A stretch of 64,000 bases of DNA from Temnopleurus reevesii. Taxonomy: Eukaryota > Echinodermata > Echinoidea > Temnopleuroida > Temnopleuridae. Shown here piece by piece: positions 1 through 11,525 of this stretch (position 1 is the first letter of the stretch; each line of letters opens with the position of its first letter). The notes under the pieces are model-generated. The model was not told the origin of the DNA. It did no database searches and saw only the letters and a list, made by a program, of their open reading frames with translations. The position numbers and the translations under genes are program-made. The stretch covers positions 308,542 to 372,541 of the forward strand of contig BQKZ01000016.1 in the NCBI GenBank assembly GCA_036244855.1, read 5' to 3'.

Positions 1-763
1 CAAGGTTATAAACATACGGTCATGACTGCACTCTTGATAGAGTCTTGAATCTGATTAACATGACCGAGAAAGTAATTATTTCTTACCAGATTTATGTTTA
101 TGGTTATAAACATACGGTATTTAAAAAAAATATATATCTTCCAAAATTGGAGACACGCACTTTCTTTTCTTCAATGTAGAGATTTATTTAAATTTTAATT
201 TAGTTTTTGCCAGTGCTGTCAAGGTTATAAACATACGGTCATGACTGCACTCTTGATAGAGCCTTGAATCTGATTAACATGACCGAGAAAGTAATTATTT
301 CTGACCAGATTTATGATAATTTTAACAAGATTCTAGTAGTTATTGAGGAGTGGAAACCGGAAAGAAACTGGAGGATGAAGTCCGAGGTCTGTCCAGAAGA
401 GTGTGTCCCAAAATAACCCGATCCCCATCTTTTTGTATTTTCGAAAAGACAATAGAAGTGCGAATTATGGGTCACGTTCTGCATGTTGATCTTAATATGA
501 TGATTTTAAGTCTATCATTACTCAATCAATTACTCAATCTGAAAATCGGTGACATCATAAGCCGAATGTGAGGACATACATGGCTCTTTGGTAGAGCGTC
601 GATCTATCTGATGTACAGGAGATTATTGATTCCAATCCCTAGCGATTCGGGACCAAAATGCCTTCTTGTTAGAAAAGAGTAGGTTAGAATTAACGTTAAC
701 TGGTTAAGTTATTCAGGAACCTGAAAATAAAAAAAATCATCAAGGTCGCAATTTTGCACTCTA
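1..763 (+). repeat. Duplicated repeat, copy 1 (left part), with 219-bp tandem units
   Basis: The same sequence recurs from 18215 at a constant offset of 18214, nearly base for base. Inside it, a block starting at base 1 recurs from base 220, giving a 219-bp tandem period; the window edge cuts the array. An ORF of 73 codons at 350-571 is kept in both copies, but this follows from the recent duplication and is not evidence of coding. A tRNA-like stretch lies at 575-648. At 762-763 the repeat is interrupted by a transposon and resumes at 2236. Confidence 0.9.
575..648 (+). repeat. tRNA-like SINE head (copy 1)
   Basis: A polymerase III type A-box-like segment (TGGCTCTTTGGTAGAGC, about 581-597) is followed about 35 bp later by a B-box-like segment (GATTCCAATCCC, 628-639). 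The spacing fits a tRNA-derived promoter. The cloverleaf is degenerate, so this is a SINE-type relic rather than a working tRNA. An identical copy lies at 18789-18862. Confidence 0.55.
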
Positions 764-870
764 CAGTGTGTCTCAATAAAAACGTAACACTTTTGAAATG
801 GTTGGCAAATTGAGCATATATAGTTTTATGAAGAATTGTTGATATGTATAGAAAGCTGAAGAATCAACCT
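764..870 (+). repeat. Left terminal inverted repeat of the mariner-type element
   Basis: The first 100 or so bases match the reverse complement of 2130-2235 with only scattered differences. Weaker inverted similarity continues inward to about 1290. Confidence 0.9.
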
Positions 871-1469
871 TTTTTTATGAGATGAAAAATTAGAAAAAAG
901 AGTCATGCTTCGATGAATAGTGTTCACTTAAGTAAGAGGTATGAAAATGTGCCTGCGCAGGATTTTTCCTTTCAATTTTGGAAAGGTAAGCTACTTGTAG
1001 CTTAGCTTACAATAAGGTTGATATGACATATTCAGGATCGATGAAACAACAGGGTATTTTAAATACCATGAATATCATTCCCTGTTCTCTGATATTTATG
1101 AATCCCAAAATATCACCGCCCATTCCCCACCCACACACACAAACGCACACACACTTCAACTTCCATCTTGTTGTTCCGGGTATAACAAAAATATCTTTTT
1201 AATGTTTAAAGATGTTCATGTTTCTTTTTATTTTTTCTTCTTTATAACTGCTTTGTTCACCTTGAAATAAGGATCTGACAAAAGTAATCAGTCCATATTC
1301 CACATGGTTATTTTTTTTTCTTGCCTGAATATCACAGTTCTCAAAGTATCAATTTCGTAAGGGTACCAGTAAAATTAAGTCTTTCACATTAATGATCGAC
1401 GTCCACCTTTTCTCTCGATACACGATCTTGCCCATTTCAGCATGTCAGCTCTCCTTACATGACTGTTGC

Positions 1470-1665
1470 TCTGTCCTGACGAATTAAGGACATCAATCTC
1501 GTGTCGGGAGGTGTTGTGTAGACCTTCATCTTGAGCCATCCCCCGAATAAGACGTCAAGACGCATTATGTCAGGTGAACGAGGAAGCCATTCAACTTCAT
1601 ATGATCACTGAATGAGGTGTTCTGCAGTAATGGCAAGGTGCCCCATCTTGCACCCACCATACACG
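1470..1665 (-). pseudogene. Decayed Tc1/mariner transposase (C-terminal part of DDE domain)
   Basis: Read on the minus strand, about 1630-1665 gives W-W-V-Q-D-G-A-P-C-H-Y. This matches the conserved Q-D-G-A-P-x-H block around the second catalytic aspartate. After a frame change and a stop, 1470-1597 gives VEWLPRSPDIMRLDVLFGGW followed by LKMKVYTTPPDT. This fits the W-P-P-R-S-P-D-L-x-P-L-D-F-F-L-W-G-Y-L-K block around the third catalytic residue. The run from VEWL stays open for about 42 codons. The first catalytic aspartate and the DNA-binding N-terminus are not visible. The fragment sits between the two long arms. Confidence 0.85.
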
Positions 1666-2129
1666 TCAGAACCGTCCATTCCTGCCATGACGATACATTG
1701 CAACTCTATCAAGGGCAGGGATAACATGTCCATCGGGACGATTATTTTTGTCAGATCTTTCATTTTAAGATGAACAAAGCAGTTGTAAATAAGAAGGAAA
1801 TAAAAAAAAAACATGAACACTTTACATAAAAAGATTGAACTTTTTTTGCAATACGATGAGAGTGGAAGTGTGTGCGTGTATGTGGGGGCAGTGATTTTTC
1901 GGAATTGATAAATAACAGAGCAAAAGGAATGGTATTCAATCTAATCAAAATACCCTGTTGATCCATCGATCCTAAACATCCAAGATAATTTTTTTTGTAA
2001 GCTACAAGTAGCTTACTTTCCATAATTTGAAGGAAAATCCTGCGCAGGCACATTTTCATACATCTAACTTAAGTGAACACTGATCATCGAAGCATGATTC
2101 TTTTTTCCAATTTTTCATATCATAAGAAA

Positions 2130-2235
2130 GTTCAATCCTTCAGCTTTCTATACATATCAACATTTCTTCATAAAACCATATATGCTCAATTTGCCAACCA
2201 TTTCAAAAGTGTTACGTTTTTATTGAGACACCCTG
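2130..2235 (-). repeat. Right terminal inverted repeat of the mariner-type element
   Basis: This is the reverse-complement partner of 764-870, ending at the TA duplication at 2236-2237. The extended arm reaches inward to about 1745, including a GCAGGA/TCCTGC segment and a run of purines that mirror the left arm. Confidence 0.9.
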
Positions 2236-2338
2236 TATATAAAGAATCGATATTACCAGAAGAATTGATATTCCACCTTTTGTTAGTAGGTTTTACCCAT
2301 TGTGCACCTTTCATTACTACATATAATTGTGNGATTGT
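2236..2338 (+). repeat. Duplicated repeat, copy 1 (right part after the transposon)
   Basis: This continues the host repeat beyond the transposon and aligns with 18976-19080. Similarity stops around the ambiguous base at 2332. Confidence 0.85.
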
Positions 2339-4016
2339 CGCTTTTATTCAATGTTATATATGATGAAGCTCAATACTGTGTGACATTTTATACTATTGGA
2401 GTACAAACAATTCCATGAATGACGTTTAATATTTATCGCATCCTATATATAGCTGCATTACTTTGCATTTATATATGTTTTGGATTGACACATTTTACTT
2501 TGTATCTTTCAATATTAATAATTCTGATCATATCACGAGAGATAGACAATATCGATCTATGTATTTAATAAAAAAAACCTCTTCAAGAAATACAAACCCT
2601 TTGGTTGAATAATTTCACATAATGAAACAAGTTGGGTTATTGGTGGTAAGTGACTATTATGCAGGTTGAATTATTGCAATGTGTTTTGAAACAGTACCGC
2701 ACCTTTCACTTTAATTGAAATGGTAATAAACAAATAATTGAACTTCAAACAATACACAGATACAGATGATACTTTTTTGCAACGTAAATCATTTCAAAGG
2801 TAATATATCTCACTACCCCCATCCCCACGTTGTAGTCAATTTAGAAACAGCTCTTTACAAAGAGGATTCTATCACTGATCGAGGCTTACAGATCACCATG
2901 ATGGGTGGAACCAAAGGTCAAATAATAACCCTTGTTTTATACTCCTTAAATGAATCGAATTTACCAATTCGGACAGCCATTTATTAGGAGAATAGAGAAA
3001 GACTTTTTGTCTCCTTTTTTTGAGCTGACCCCGAGGGAAATGAATCCTGTGTCTATATCAACTTATGGCTATCTGATTGATGAAGGGAAATTGAGCATTT
3101 ATATCAACCCTTGATCATCAAGTGGTCGAAGAAAGTGAAACAAGTATGTGTAGTACTGTCATTCCCTCATACGATTGTATCTACTTTTGTCATTCTTTAT
3201 TGTGCAATCATTATCCTGAAATGGGGTTTTATCTGTTTCATCTAAAGTAAAGATCATTTCATACATAGCTACTTAAGAAGGGTGTCATAATTGCAGTGAA
3301 ATAAAATAAAACAACAAAATTCACAATTGAAAACATGAGAGGTTATAGAATGAGCATGATCACAGAAAAGCCCGCAGGCCTGAATAGATACTTTCGTTGG
3401 TAAAAAAAAACACGTGTTTATCCAATTCTTGGAACACACTTTTAAGATTCTCCCCGAGCCTAGTGATTTCAGACATAGATTCCGAGGTCTCATCGGCAGT
3501 ACTTTTGTTCTATATCTCTATTGACAAGTTTACATTTCAAATAATACTTTCATAATAAAGTATGCCTTGCAAATCTAATGATTATGTTTTCTAATCTGAT
3601 TTCAGATTGGATTCCATGAAATTGATTTGCAATCAAGGTCCCAAGTCCTTACGTTTCAAATGGCTAATTTGTCAGCGATGATAACTTGCACATGAATAAA
3701 ATGAACCTGAGGATTGTGATTGAGAAAAACACGGGCTACACTAACCTCGCTCAAGGTAATGTATCAGTTTCCTGAACGGGAATTAGCCTGATTAAAATAA
3801 AGGGTTTGAAAAGAAGTACGTTGATAGGATAAAATGTTATGCACTCTCTCCCAATGATGTCCTAATCTGAAGAATGACCGTGGAATGATTGAGCTAGTTG
3901 GTTGCTCGGCGAAGCGGGAGCTACCGGAAAGTGTTTTAATTTCGACGGATCTGCAAGGTTGATGAAACAGACCATGACAATGGAATGCTCCCCTTGCGAA
4001 ACTTCATTTGATACTC
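2339..4016. other. AT-rich non-coding stretch, nothing recognised
   Basis: Only short ORFs of 74 codons or fewer are present. No family motif, repeat pair or RNA signal was recognised. Confidence 0.5.
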
Positions 4017-4283
4017 TTACCATACTGGGAGGAGCACTTTGTCACACAGTAAGTGTGATATACACTGTGAAAACAGTGTAAAATATTGACGCGTTTAAAA
4101 CAATGAATCAGTGTTATAAAACAAGTAAAAAAAGATCCATGTGTGAACACGGTGTGATAAATTATGACATAGATTGAAATCGTTTTTACAACGTTGAATT
4201 GTCTAAACACGCGTTCAAACACGGCGACTGTGTGAACACACTTTGTATAACTTTGAGAAACTGTGTTCTTTCCAGTATGGTAA
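4017..4283. mobile_element. MITE-like element with 12-bp terminal inverted repeats
   Basis: The left end TTACCATACTGG is mirrored by CCAGTATGGTAA at the right end, and inverted similarity continues inward in patches (ACTTTGTCACACAG against its mirror). Internal GTGTGAACAC-type blocks repeat in both orientations. There is no coding capacity. The 267-bp length and inverted structure suggest a non-autonomous DNA transposon, family unknown. Confidence 0.7.
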
Positions 4284-4445
4284 TGGAATTAATTCGTTCC
4301 GGATTTGAAACCCTCCCAATAGCTCCCTCTAACGTGCTCACTAACCCTACTTGTTTATATGAATGAACTACAGAGTTTCCAAGATAGATTTTTCAATTAG
4401 GCTAACTTAGAAAAATATACATAGAACTTCTGCTATTCCAAATAT

Positions 4446-4580
4446 GGGGCCTGTAAAATAAAAAAGATACGATTAATTAAAGATATATTATGTCTCTATT
4501 GTCATTGTACACGTTTCGACACAGACTTACGATTGATATTCATCGTAAGCTTAATTGCATCTTTTATATTACAGCCCCCT
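4446..4580. mobile_element. Foldback element family F6, copy A
   Basis: Ends of the form GGGGCCTGTAAAATAAA and TTTATATTACAGCCCCC are inverted repeats. Internally a CTTACGAT...ATCGTAAG stem is visible. The reverse complement of 25585-25715 is closely similar over the whole length, so this is a dispersed family. The F1 element follows 65 bp downstream, as it does near the other copy. Confidence 0.75.
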
Positions 4581-4645
4581 GGACTAGTAATTATGGAACG
4601 CTTTAGGAGCAGTTTTTTTCAGCGTGTAGACGGATGCTACTTTTC

Positions 4646-4774
4646 TTATGCCCCGGTCACCCCGGAAGCAACACGATTCAACACGACTCTTTGTTAATTC
4701 ACAGTTAACTGCCTCCGAACAAAGAGTCGTGTTGAATCGTGCTGCTTCCGGGGCCCTATGTGACCGGGCCTTTA
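4646..4774. mobile_element. Foldback element family F1, copy A
   Basis: This is a near-perfect palindrome. The left arm (GCCCCGGTCACCCCGGAAGC, then an ACACGATTCAACACGACTC block) is mirrored by the right arm, around a central TTAACTG-type core. The flanks carry TTA on both sides (4646-4648 and about 4772-4774). Other copies are at 6780-6875 and 25752-25864. A TTA target duplication with GGCC-starting ends suggests a PIF/Harbinger-type MITE; this is inference. Confidence 0.82.
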
Positions 4775-6779
4775 ACAAGACAGGTTCAATTCTCTTTGCC
4801 ATACAACCTTCATTGAGCAGCAGAATTTCTCCATAAGGCTACTGAAATATAAGAAAAGGTTGAGAAAATGACACGTGCATAAACACGTCGAGTAAGTCGA
4901 CAACCTCAATAGAAATGTCATGGTAACACATTTCGCAACTAAATACCGGAATACAATAAAGTAGGCATCTGCAAAGTACTTATCACGGTCAAATGAAAAA
5001 TGTAGGCTAGATGCTGTCATCAAGAGGGAAATAAAATTTCCCACTACGAGCATAAGGGACAAATAGGGGACAAACAGACAAATTCAATTCAAGCTTTCAA
5101 AATAGCTGTATGCAAGCAAAATAATGTAGTTTTGCTAGTATTTCAGTAAACATATGTGATATTTACTCGGAATTCCTGGGCAGAATAAGAGGAAAAGATA
5201 TTACTTTTGTATTCATAAAACCATTGGAAATGTTTAAATGGGAGATATTGTCATATTTTTTGTCTATTCTGCTCACAGTGCCTAAAATTCACATAGCATC
5301 GATTTAATGTCTGTAGCCTAATACTTTCACCTCACGTTATTAATGCACATTGCATTCATCACAATGCAAACGAAAATAAGAAATGTAATTCTAAAAAATG
5401 GTTTAGTAAAGATTAACCGTCACCAGGGTTACGTATCCATAATTAGCAACACAGTATCTATAATTCCGGAACAGTTGACAACTTCACATCACTCTACCAA
5501 ACAAAGAAAATGTATCGATAAAAGACCGAAACATCGAACCCATATCACCATTTTGAATGGTGAAGGTGCATACTCATTGAAAGTATTACAAGTTGCCGTT
5601 ATGTCATGAAATGAAGGCTGTCCTGTTAATAAATGAGTTCAAGTCTTAAACATGATATAATCAAATAAAGTGGGTCATAGGACAATGGATACGTAAGACG
5701 TGTACTGAACTGTGCAGATGCAACAGTCACAAACCGGTTCAGATTTCAATAGCATTACAAAGGAGTATTGAATTCGTGTTCGATTTAATTTACCGGAAAT
5801 ACATTATATCATGTTGAAAGAGAAATTCATCAATCAAACTTGCTTTGTGAAATGGAGCTAGGATGGAATATCATTGCTCCTAATCTGTTATCTTTCATCT
5901 TACTTTCGAACTTCGTCATTTTTAAAAGATCTAAAATCTCCTTTTTTTTAGTAGAGTAGAGTAAGTGTTAAGTTCCGGCTCTATAAATACTGCGTCACTC
6001 GACCCGGCTCCTGTCGGGTTCATCAAGCAAAGACCAAATTGATTGAATGAGCCTTAAAACATCCTCAAATGAAGAATGACAACGTGTTTTTCTTTACTCT
6101 TAGGCAAAAGAAGAGTCTTTTTAGGCAACATCTATTCTCGGTAACGGTCGATGTAGAAGTCACTCCGATAACTTTAACAAATTGATGGAGTGTACTTTAA
6201 CAAGGTTGTATCGACTCACATCAACTGTGATCAGAATACGAGATGGGAACACGAAGTCACATTCATACACAACTTGATTTGAATAGATGACGACATAAAC
6301 ATGTTGATGTTATGCAGTGACACAGTTGTCATCCAGACTTTTCATCCCACACAAACAAATTCAAAGTATGGATCGATTGTGTTCACCTGCGTGATACATA
6401 AGCAACTTCATTTTTATTTTTACAGGAAGCCAAATAGAAATGACGTCATCATTGAACGATTTTATTTTCATGAAGTGAGTTATTTAATTTTTCAAAATGC
6501 AATGCTGTTATTTTATTAACAAGAATTTGCAAATGTTTCTGTAATTAACTCATTGAATACTGGAGCCGGATAGTCGCTGCACAATTTCTATGGGTATTAC
6601 AAAATTCAGTAGTCAATGGTTTAAATGACTTTAACAGTAAATAATGAGATAAAAGACTCATTGCAGTGTAGTGTAATACACCTGAATATGGACAGTAGTA
6701 TCATATTACATCTGGAGCCTAGATGGTGACATATTAGACTCATGTCTTTCACTTCATTGAGTCCTAAGGATGGAATTAT
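4775..6779. other. AT-rich non-coding stretch, nothing recognised
   Basis: Short ORFs only (88 codons at most). A TATAAATA at 5982-5989 and a CRE octamer TGACGTCA at 6441-6448 are visible, but no gene is attached to either. Confidence 0.5.
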
Positions 6780-6875
6780 TTAGGCCCCAGTCATATCGAA
6801 GCCCGGAAGCAACACAATTAAACGCGACTCTTTTGAATCGTGTTGCTTCCGGGTCGCTATGTGACTGGGACCTTA
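6780..6875. mobile_element. Foldback element family F1, copy B (short form)
   Basis: The ends GGCCCCAGTCAT and its mirror are flanked by TTA at 6780-6782 and 6873-6875. The arms share the CCCGGAAGCAACAC block with copies A and C, but the centre is shorter, consistent with an internal deletion. Confidence 0.82.
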
Positions 6876-7157
6876 GCATGAATACCGTGTGAGCCACACT
6901 GGGTCATTTTCAAGAAAAATGCTCTCACACCTGACGAAGGATCACGAAGGGTAACGATGGATGACGAATCATATAAATGCTCAAAATACATGCAAAATAC
7001 AAGCAAAATACACACGGATTCAAATATATTTGCCTTCTAATCATCTGCTTGAAAACTATTGTCAGATATTAACGAACGGTTGACGAACGCCTAATATGAC
7101 ATACAAAGGGTAACGAATGTACGATACATATTATACATGTCAATGAAGTTTTGTGAA

Positions 7158-7281
7158 TACCTGTTGGCTGTACATGTCAATGACGTTCAAATGAATAAAT
7201 TCCAAATTCCAAATTCCAATCAGAACAAAATGTTGGCTGTACATGTCAATGACGTTCAAATGAATAAATTCCAAATTCCAT
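7158..7281 (+). repeat. Two tandem copies of a LINE-like 3' end
   Basis: A unit beginning TGTTGGCTGTACATGTCAAT and ending in AATGAATAAATTCC plus repeats of AAATTCC occurs twice. The reverse complement of the same two-unit array lies at 17700-17820, and a degenerate single copy lies near 47185-47225. The A-rich end with short tail repeats resembles a retrotransposon 3' terminus; the family is not identified. Confidence 0.65.
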
Positions 7282-9465
7282 GCTTATGTGTATTTTTGAG
7301 CAACTTAAAAGAGGATTTGAACAAAAATGACTGTAATTCCTCTCAAGGACTGTTTCTTTGGGCGACGTTTCATCCTAAAATTCCTAGAATATCACACAAA
7401 CTCGTCCCACGGGAGTTTATGCCTCTCTTACAAATTCATATCATTTTCTCTCGAGTCTTTTGAATGTCACCAAACCTTTATGTTTACCTATATAAATATC
7501 ATTCTTCAAGTTTTCACTGACGTATCATAGTCAAACGGAAATGTCTGCCTAGTCCTTATTTCATAACTCAAATTTTCCGAATTGTATCCTTTCCGGTGGA
7601 AACGTGATACTTTGTAAATGTAAATGATGATAGAATGTTTATTATATGTATTTGTTCTTGTTCGTTGTCATCCATGTTCTTTTCTGTTCAATATTCCTGT
7701 TCAATGTCCTATTTGGGGAAATTAATAATACATATTGCAAAGATAATGTCATTTTGTTTCCATATTGTGTCACATTACCAAGACCAGTTTTACTTTCTCT
7801 AACGTCTAAATATTGTTATTATACCTGAATAACATCTTTTAAAAGACTTGAAAATCAGAAGAGAAAAAGGGCCAAATCTATTTATTGTAGTGCAATTTAA
7901 TTGTGTATTTAAATCACTCTAAATGGAATGGCCGAAGAGAATTTGTCACTTTTTAGCCAAAGCGTGACATCCTAAGATAACACTATATTTTCCCTTGAAT
8001 ATGGTGGCTCAGGGTCTACTAAACCAAGATCTAGTGGGTGCCACCCGGGCACCCTGGGGAAAATGTTAGCTTAGGTAGGCCCATATTACAATGGTGGCTC
8101 TTATGTTACACCATTGTCAAGCTCGTTTTACAATTTCCTGCCTTATCTTGATGTAAATGTGGTTTGGTTTCATCCAATTTGTCATTATATAGTATGAATA
8201 AAAAATGTTCGCAAAAATATTGATAAATGGAAAGATAGACGGGATGAAAAGAGGAATTGACGACTTGATATGAAGTTTTAATGAAATACATTGATGTAAT
8301 CAGTATCTCTTAAAATGACTATGCATTATTTTATTATTTTCCTTTCATCGGACCTCTTTGAAAGGAAGTTATTTAGCTGTGGAATAATCTGTGAAAACAA
8401 GTGAGATGTACTTCCTAAAAAGAAAGGAACAATTTTCTTAATGACACGATGTTTAAATAGATTTTGTATACATTTGCAAAGTAAATGAAAATGTCTTAAT
8501 GGTGTAAATTTCTTTAAACGCCAGAAAAGAATTGTCGGAGAGTACTAAATTTAATGATTTGAAGATGAAAAAATGTCATATTGAAAATGATAGTAAATAG
8601 GTAATCAAAATCATCAATGTACAAGTTTCCGGACAACCTAACTTACAAATTATTTTCACAATTGATAATTAAAAAGGTATTGTATTTTCGTTTTAATTAA
8701 ATGAAGGACTTTTTTTCTATTTCAAATGAATCGGGGACTAAATATGTTAATGTTATTTTGTGGAAAAATGTTTGTCAGGTAATGTGAAACTTTTTTTGTA
8801 TTCGTTATTATTCTTCCCGGAAATCAAAATCGCATATTTTATTGTATACATGACTTAAATATCGTGAATGTTAACATTATCTTAAGTTTTTGATAGTCGA
8901 TAATGTTGGTACAATATCTGCCATTCCAACTTTAACCCTTCATCAGTTCGATAATTCAACTTCAATCAAGCTCGACTAGGAATAGAATTCTTAAGTAACG
9001 TTAACGAAATCAGTACCCCCACACCTTCTCACATCTCTGTCCTAAACAAAACACCCTGCATCTCCTTACTCACCCCGATGTGTCAATTATACCGAGTGTG
9101 AAGCAGCTTTCACACGATGGGGAGTTGATGTGGCAAGTTGTACACCAACGCCACAACTAGCGCAAAATTGGTCGACATTCTGTTGGGGTTGAGTGAGCAA
9201 AGAGGCTACATCGAGTTTACTATCTGTGCCATATGAGTAACGCGATTGTGGCAAGAGTAACTAAGAGCTTGCCACGGGCCCATTACGAGTACACTAAAGA
9301 TAATGTGAGCTTTGTACGACTATGGAAAGTTTATCACGAGCTAAGCACGAATTAGCATACTACCAGAATGTAAACATTTTGAATGCGTTCCAAAATGTTA
9401 GAACCAATTGCGAGTTCACGGCAAATTTCGGAGATTAATTGCGAGTTATCCCTAGTTATATAATA
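7282..9465. other. AT-rich non-coding stretch
   Basis: No gene was recognised. A small GC-rich hairpin (GGGTGCC / GGGCACCC) lies at about 8038-8056, between two direct ATGGTGGCTC repeats near 8000 and 8091. The segment 9040-9430 is richer in GC and in CACG/GAGT words, like the ACG-rich repeats at 31 and 38 kb. Confidence 0.45.
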
Positions 9466-9692
9466 GCCGACCCGCACGTTTGCCTTTTTAGCGGCGACGG
9501 CCCAACGTTTTTGAAAACTGACGCTCGGCGTACGCTCCTAGAGCGTAGGGCGAACGTCAGTCCATCCTCTGCTCTGCGTATTCTACGTATTATGCGTAAT
9601 TGTGCGCACGGGGAGCGTTTTTTTATTAAAAAATTTATTAAAAAAAACCACAATGCCAATGTAGGCTAAAAGTGCAAAAGTGTGAGTCGGTC
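9466..9692. mobile_element. Foldback element family F2, copy A
   Basis: Outer ends GCCGACCCGCACGTTTGCC and GCAAAAGTGTGAGTCGGTC are inverted repeats. A second, nested hairpin has arms built on ACTGACGCTCGGCGTACGCT and its mirror, which ends in CGAACGTCAGT. The same architecture recurs at 24405-24600, 32022-32196 and 49226-49453. There is no coding capacity. Confidence 0.8.
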
Positions 9693-11149
9693 TATAGGCT
9701 ACATGACGTGTTCACGTGAGTGGTGAGTGTCCTTTTAAAGGGAAACTTTTATGACGCCCTGTATCATGATATATTGAAGATTACATATGTATTTACATAA
9801 TAATTCCATTTTCCTCCAAAACATACGCCTCTTACTATTTAAAAAAACAATATTTTCCATCAACATCTTTATCTGGGTCAGAGAGCTATGCCCCGCCTCC
9901 CAGAAATACACCCTCTACGACACATCTATTGACATACGGGGTCTGTGACGTCATATCCAGTCGTGCGTCAAAACCACGTACTCAAACATGTAAGATTGTG
10001 CCCCTAATATTTCTTCTTCTTGTTCAATATCCTCCTCGAAATCCGAGTCAGGACGTGACTAACTGTTTTCCTCAAATTCTGAAGAATCCGCCATATCCCG
10101 CATATAAAAAATATGTTCAAAACGCGGGTATAATTGGCGCCAAACAATATCATAAATGCATAGAGTGACACACGCAAACGCCGGTTCATGCTCAGCAATG
10201 TCTGTATATGACGTCATCATGATTGACAGATCGATGTCCCAACCCATCGGACCACCCGCGGTCCGTTTTTGAGGGGCGTTCCAAACATCAATGACATTTC
10301 TTGATTTTTCACCTCTATGAAATAAAAAGGGATGAAAATGGTGGTGGATATGGATGCATATTGAAAAGATAAATCAGAAAAAGTTAATATACAGTGTCAT
10401 AAAAGTTCCCCTTTAGGCAACTTAGACAGATTCCGAATGTCTCACCACACATATTCACCATCGTATGAACGCTGCCTAAGTTCCTTTGATGTGGTGTTTG
10501 GGGTGTTCTAATGGCGACAAAGGAAGAGGGAGAAGTGGAGTTCCTTCTTCAATTCAATTTGATGTATCAATGAAAGGTCATGGTTGACTCCACTTAACGT
10601 GTGTCATGGAATCAACACATTGGCCATCGTGACCCGTTTGCATATGGATCATCTCACAAGGGGATTTGTCATTGGATTTTCACCAAGCTGAAACTACATA
10701 GCGTAGTATGCTGAGGAGGTTTATTTGATTTATCAACAAGAGATCATAAGTAAAAAATGACAGGTGATCACTTTTTTGGCCAAAAATAGCAAATCCGATT
10801 ATCGCAGGAAATAAGAATATATTCGAGTAATTTGTAGACACGTACTTAACTTTAAGAACATTTGAAGGATTATTTTCACCTGTTATATTTTACCTTAAGT
10901 GAAGAAGACAATCGTGATTTAAACATAAAGGTTTGCCATATCCATTAAGATGACATTGTCACGCGTACCAAGCGGCTTTATGAATTGACGTGAGTGTTAC
11001 GATAGTATATTTGATTTTGGTTAAAAAATGGAGCACGCATATTGTGAGTTAAAATTCACCATCATCAGATTAGTGCGCCACCATCAGTTTAGTGCACATT
11101 GAATATTTAACTTTAGTATTATCATTTAATGATAATGATTTTTTTTTGT
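9693..11149. other. Mostly unique non-coding DNA
   Basis: CRE octamers TGACGTCA occur at 9946-9953 and 10209-10216. About 10430-10700 has higher sequence complexity and GC than its surroundings and no repeat partner that I saw. It could be a regulatory element, but nothing proves it. Confidence 0.4.
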
Positions 11150-11312
11150 TTACTATTACTATCATTATAAATATTAGCATTAGTATTAGTATTGTTATTA
11201 TCATTATCATTGTTATTGTTATTATTATTACTATTATTATTAGTAGTAGTACTAGTACTAGTACTAGTAGTAGTAGTAGTAGTAATAGTATTATTATTAT
11301 TATTATTATTAT

Positions 11313-11357
<45 letters not shown>

Positions 11358-11525
11358 AAGTAGTAATAGTAGTAGTAGAAGAAGAGTTATTACTATCATT
11401 ATTACCATTAATAGTAGTAGTATTGGTAGTAGTAAAAATAGTAGTTGTAGCAGTAGTAGTAGTAGTAGTAGCAGCAGCAGCAATAGTAGTAGTGTAATAG
11501 AAATAGTAGAAGTAATAGTAAAATC
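11150..11525. repeat. ATT/AGT trinucleotide microsatellite
   Basis: Long runs of ATT, AGT and TAG trinucleotides continue for about 370 bp. They create open frames of up to 145 codons on both strands made of leucine, serine or isoleucine runs. These frames are artefacts of the repeat. Confidence 0.95.

Larger units (their letters stand above)
762..2237 (-). mobile_element. Tc1/mariner-type DNA transposon, non-autonomous, with long inverted arms
   Basis: The element proper is 764-2235 (1472 bp), flanked by a TA duplication at 762-763 and 2236-2237. The second copy of the host repeat, at about 18976, carries the uninterrupted sequence with a single TA, so the insertion and its ends are defined exactly. 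The ends start CAGTGTGTCTCAATAAAAAC (left) and CAGGGTGTCTCAATAAAAAC (right, reverse complement). Inverted similarity runs inward for roughly 450-550 bp on each side, with mismatches and indels. The arms enclose a decayed transposase fragment read on the minus strand. TA target sites and the transposase motifs point to the IS630/Tc1/mariner superfamily. The transposase is broken, so the element cannot move by itself. Confidence 0.93.

Noticed and set aside
350..571. 73-codon frame kept in both repeat copies as a possible gene
   Set aside because: The whole surrounding repeat is equally conserved, and no protein family is recognisable.
5982..5989. TATAAATA as a core promoter
   Set aside because: No plausible coding exon or start region follows, and the motif is expected often in AT-rich DNA.
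5998..6020. GACCCGGCTCCTGTCGGGTTC hairpin as a terminator or histone-type stem-loop
   Set aside because: The stem is short and imperfect, lacks the histone consensus, and has no upstream gene.
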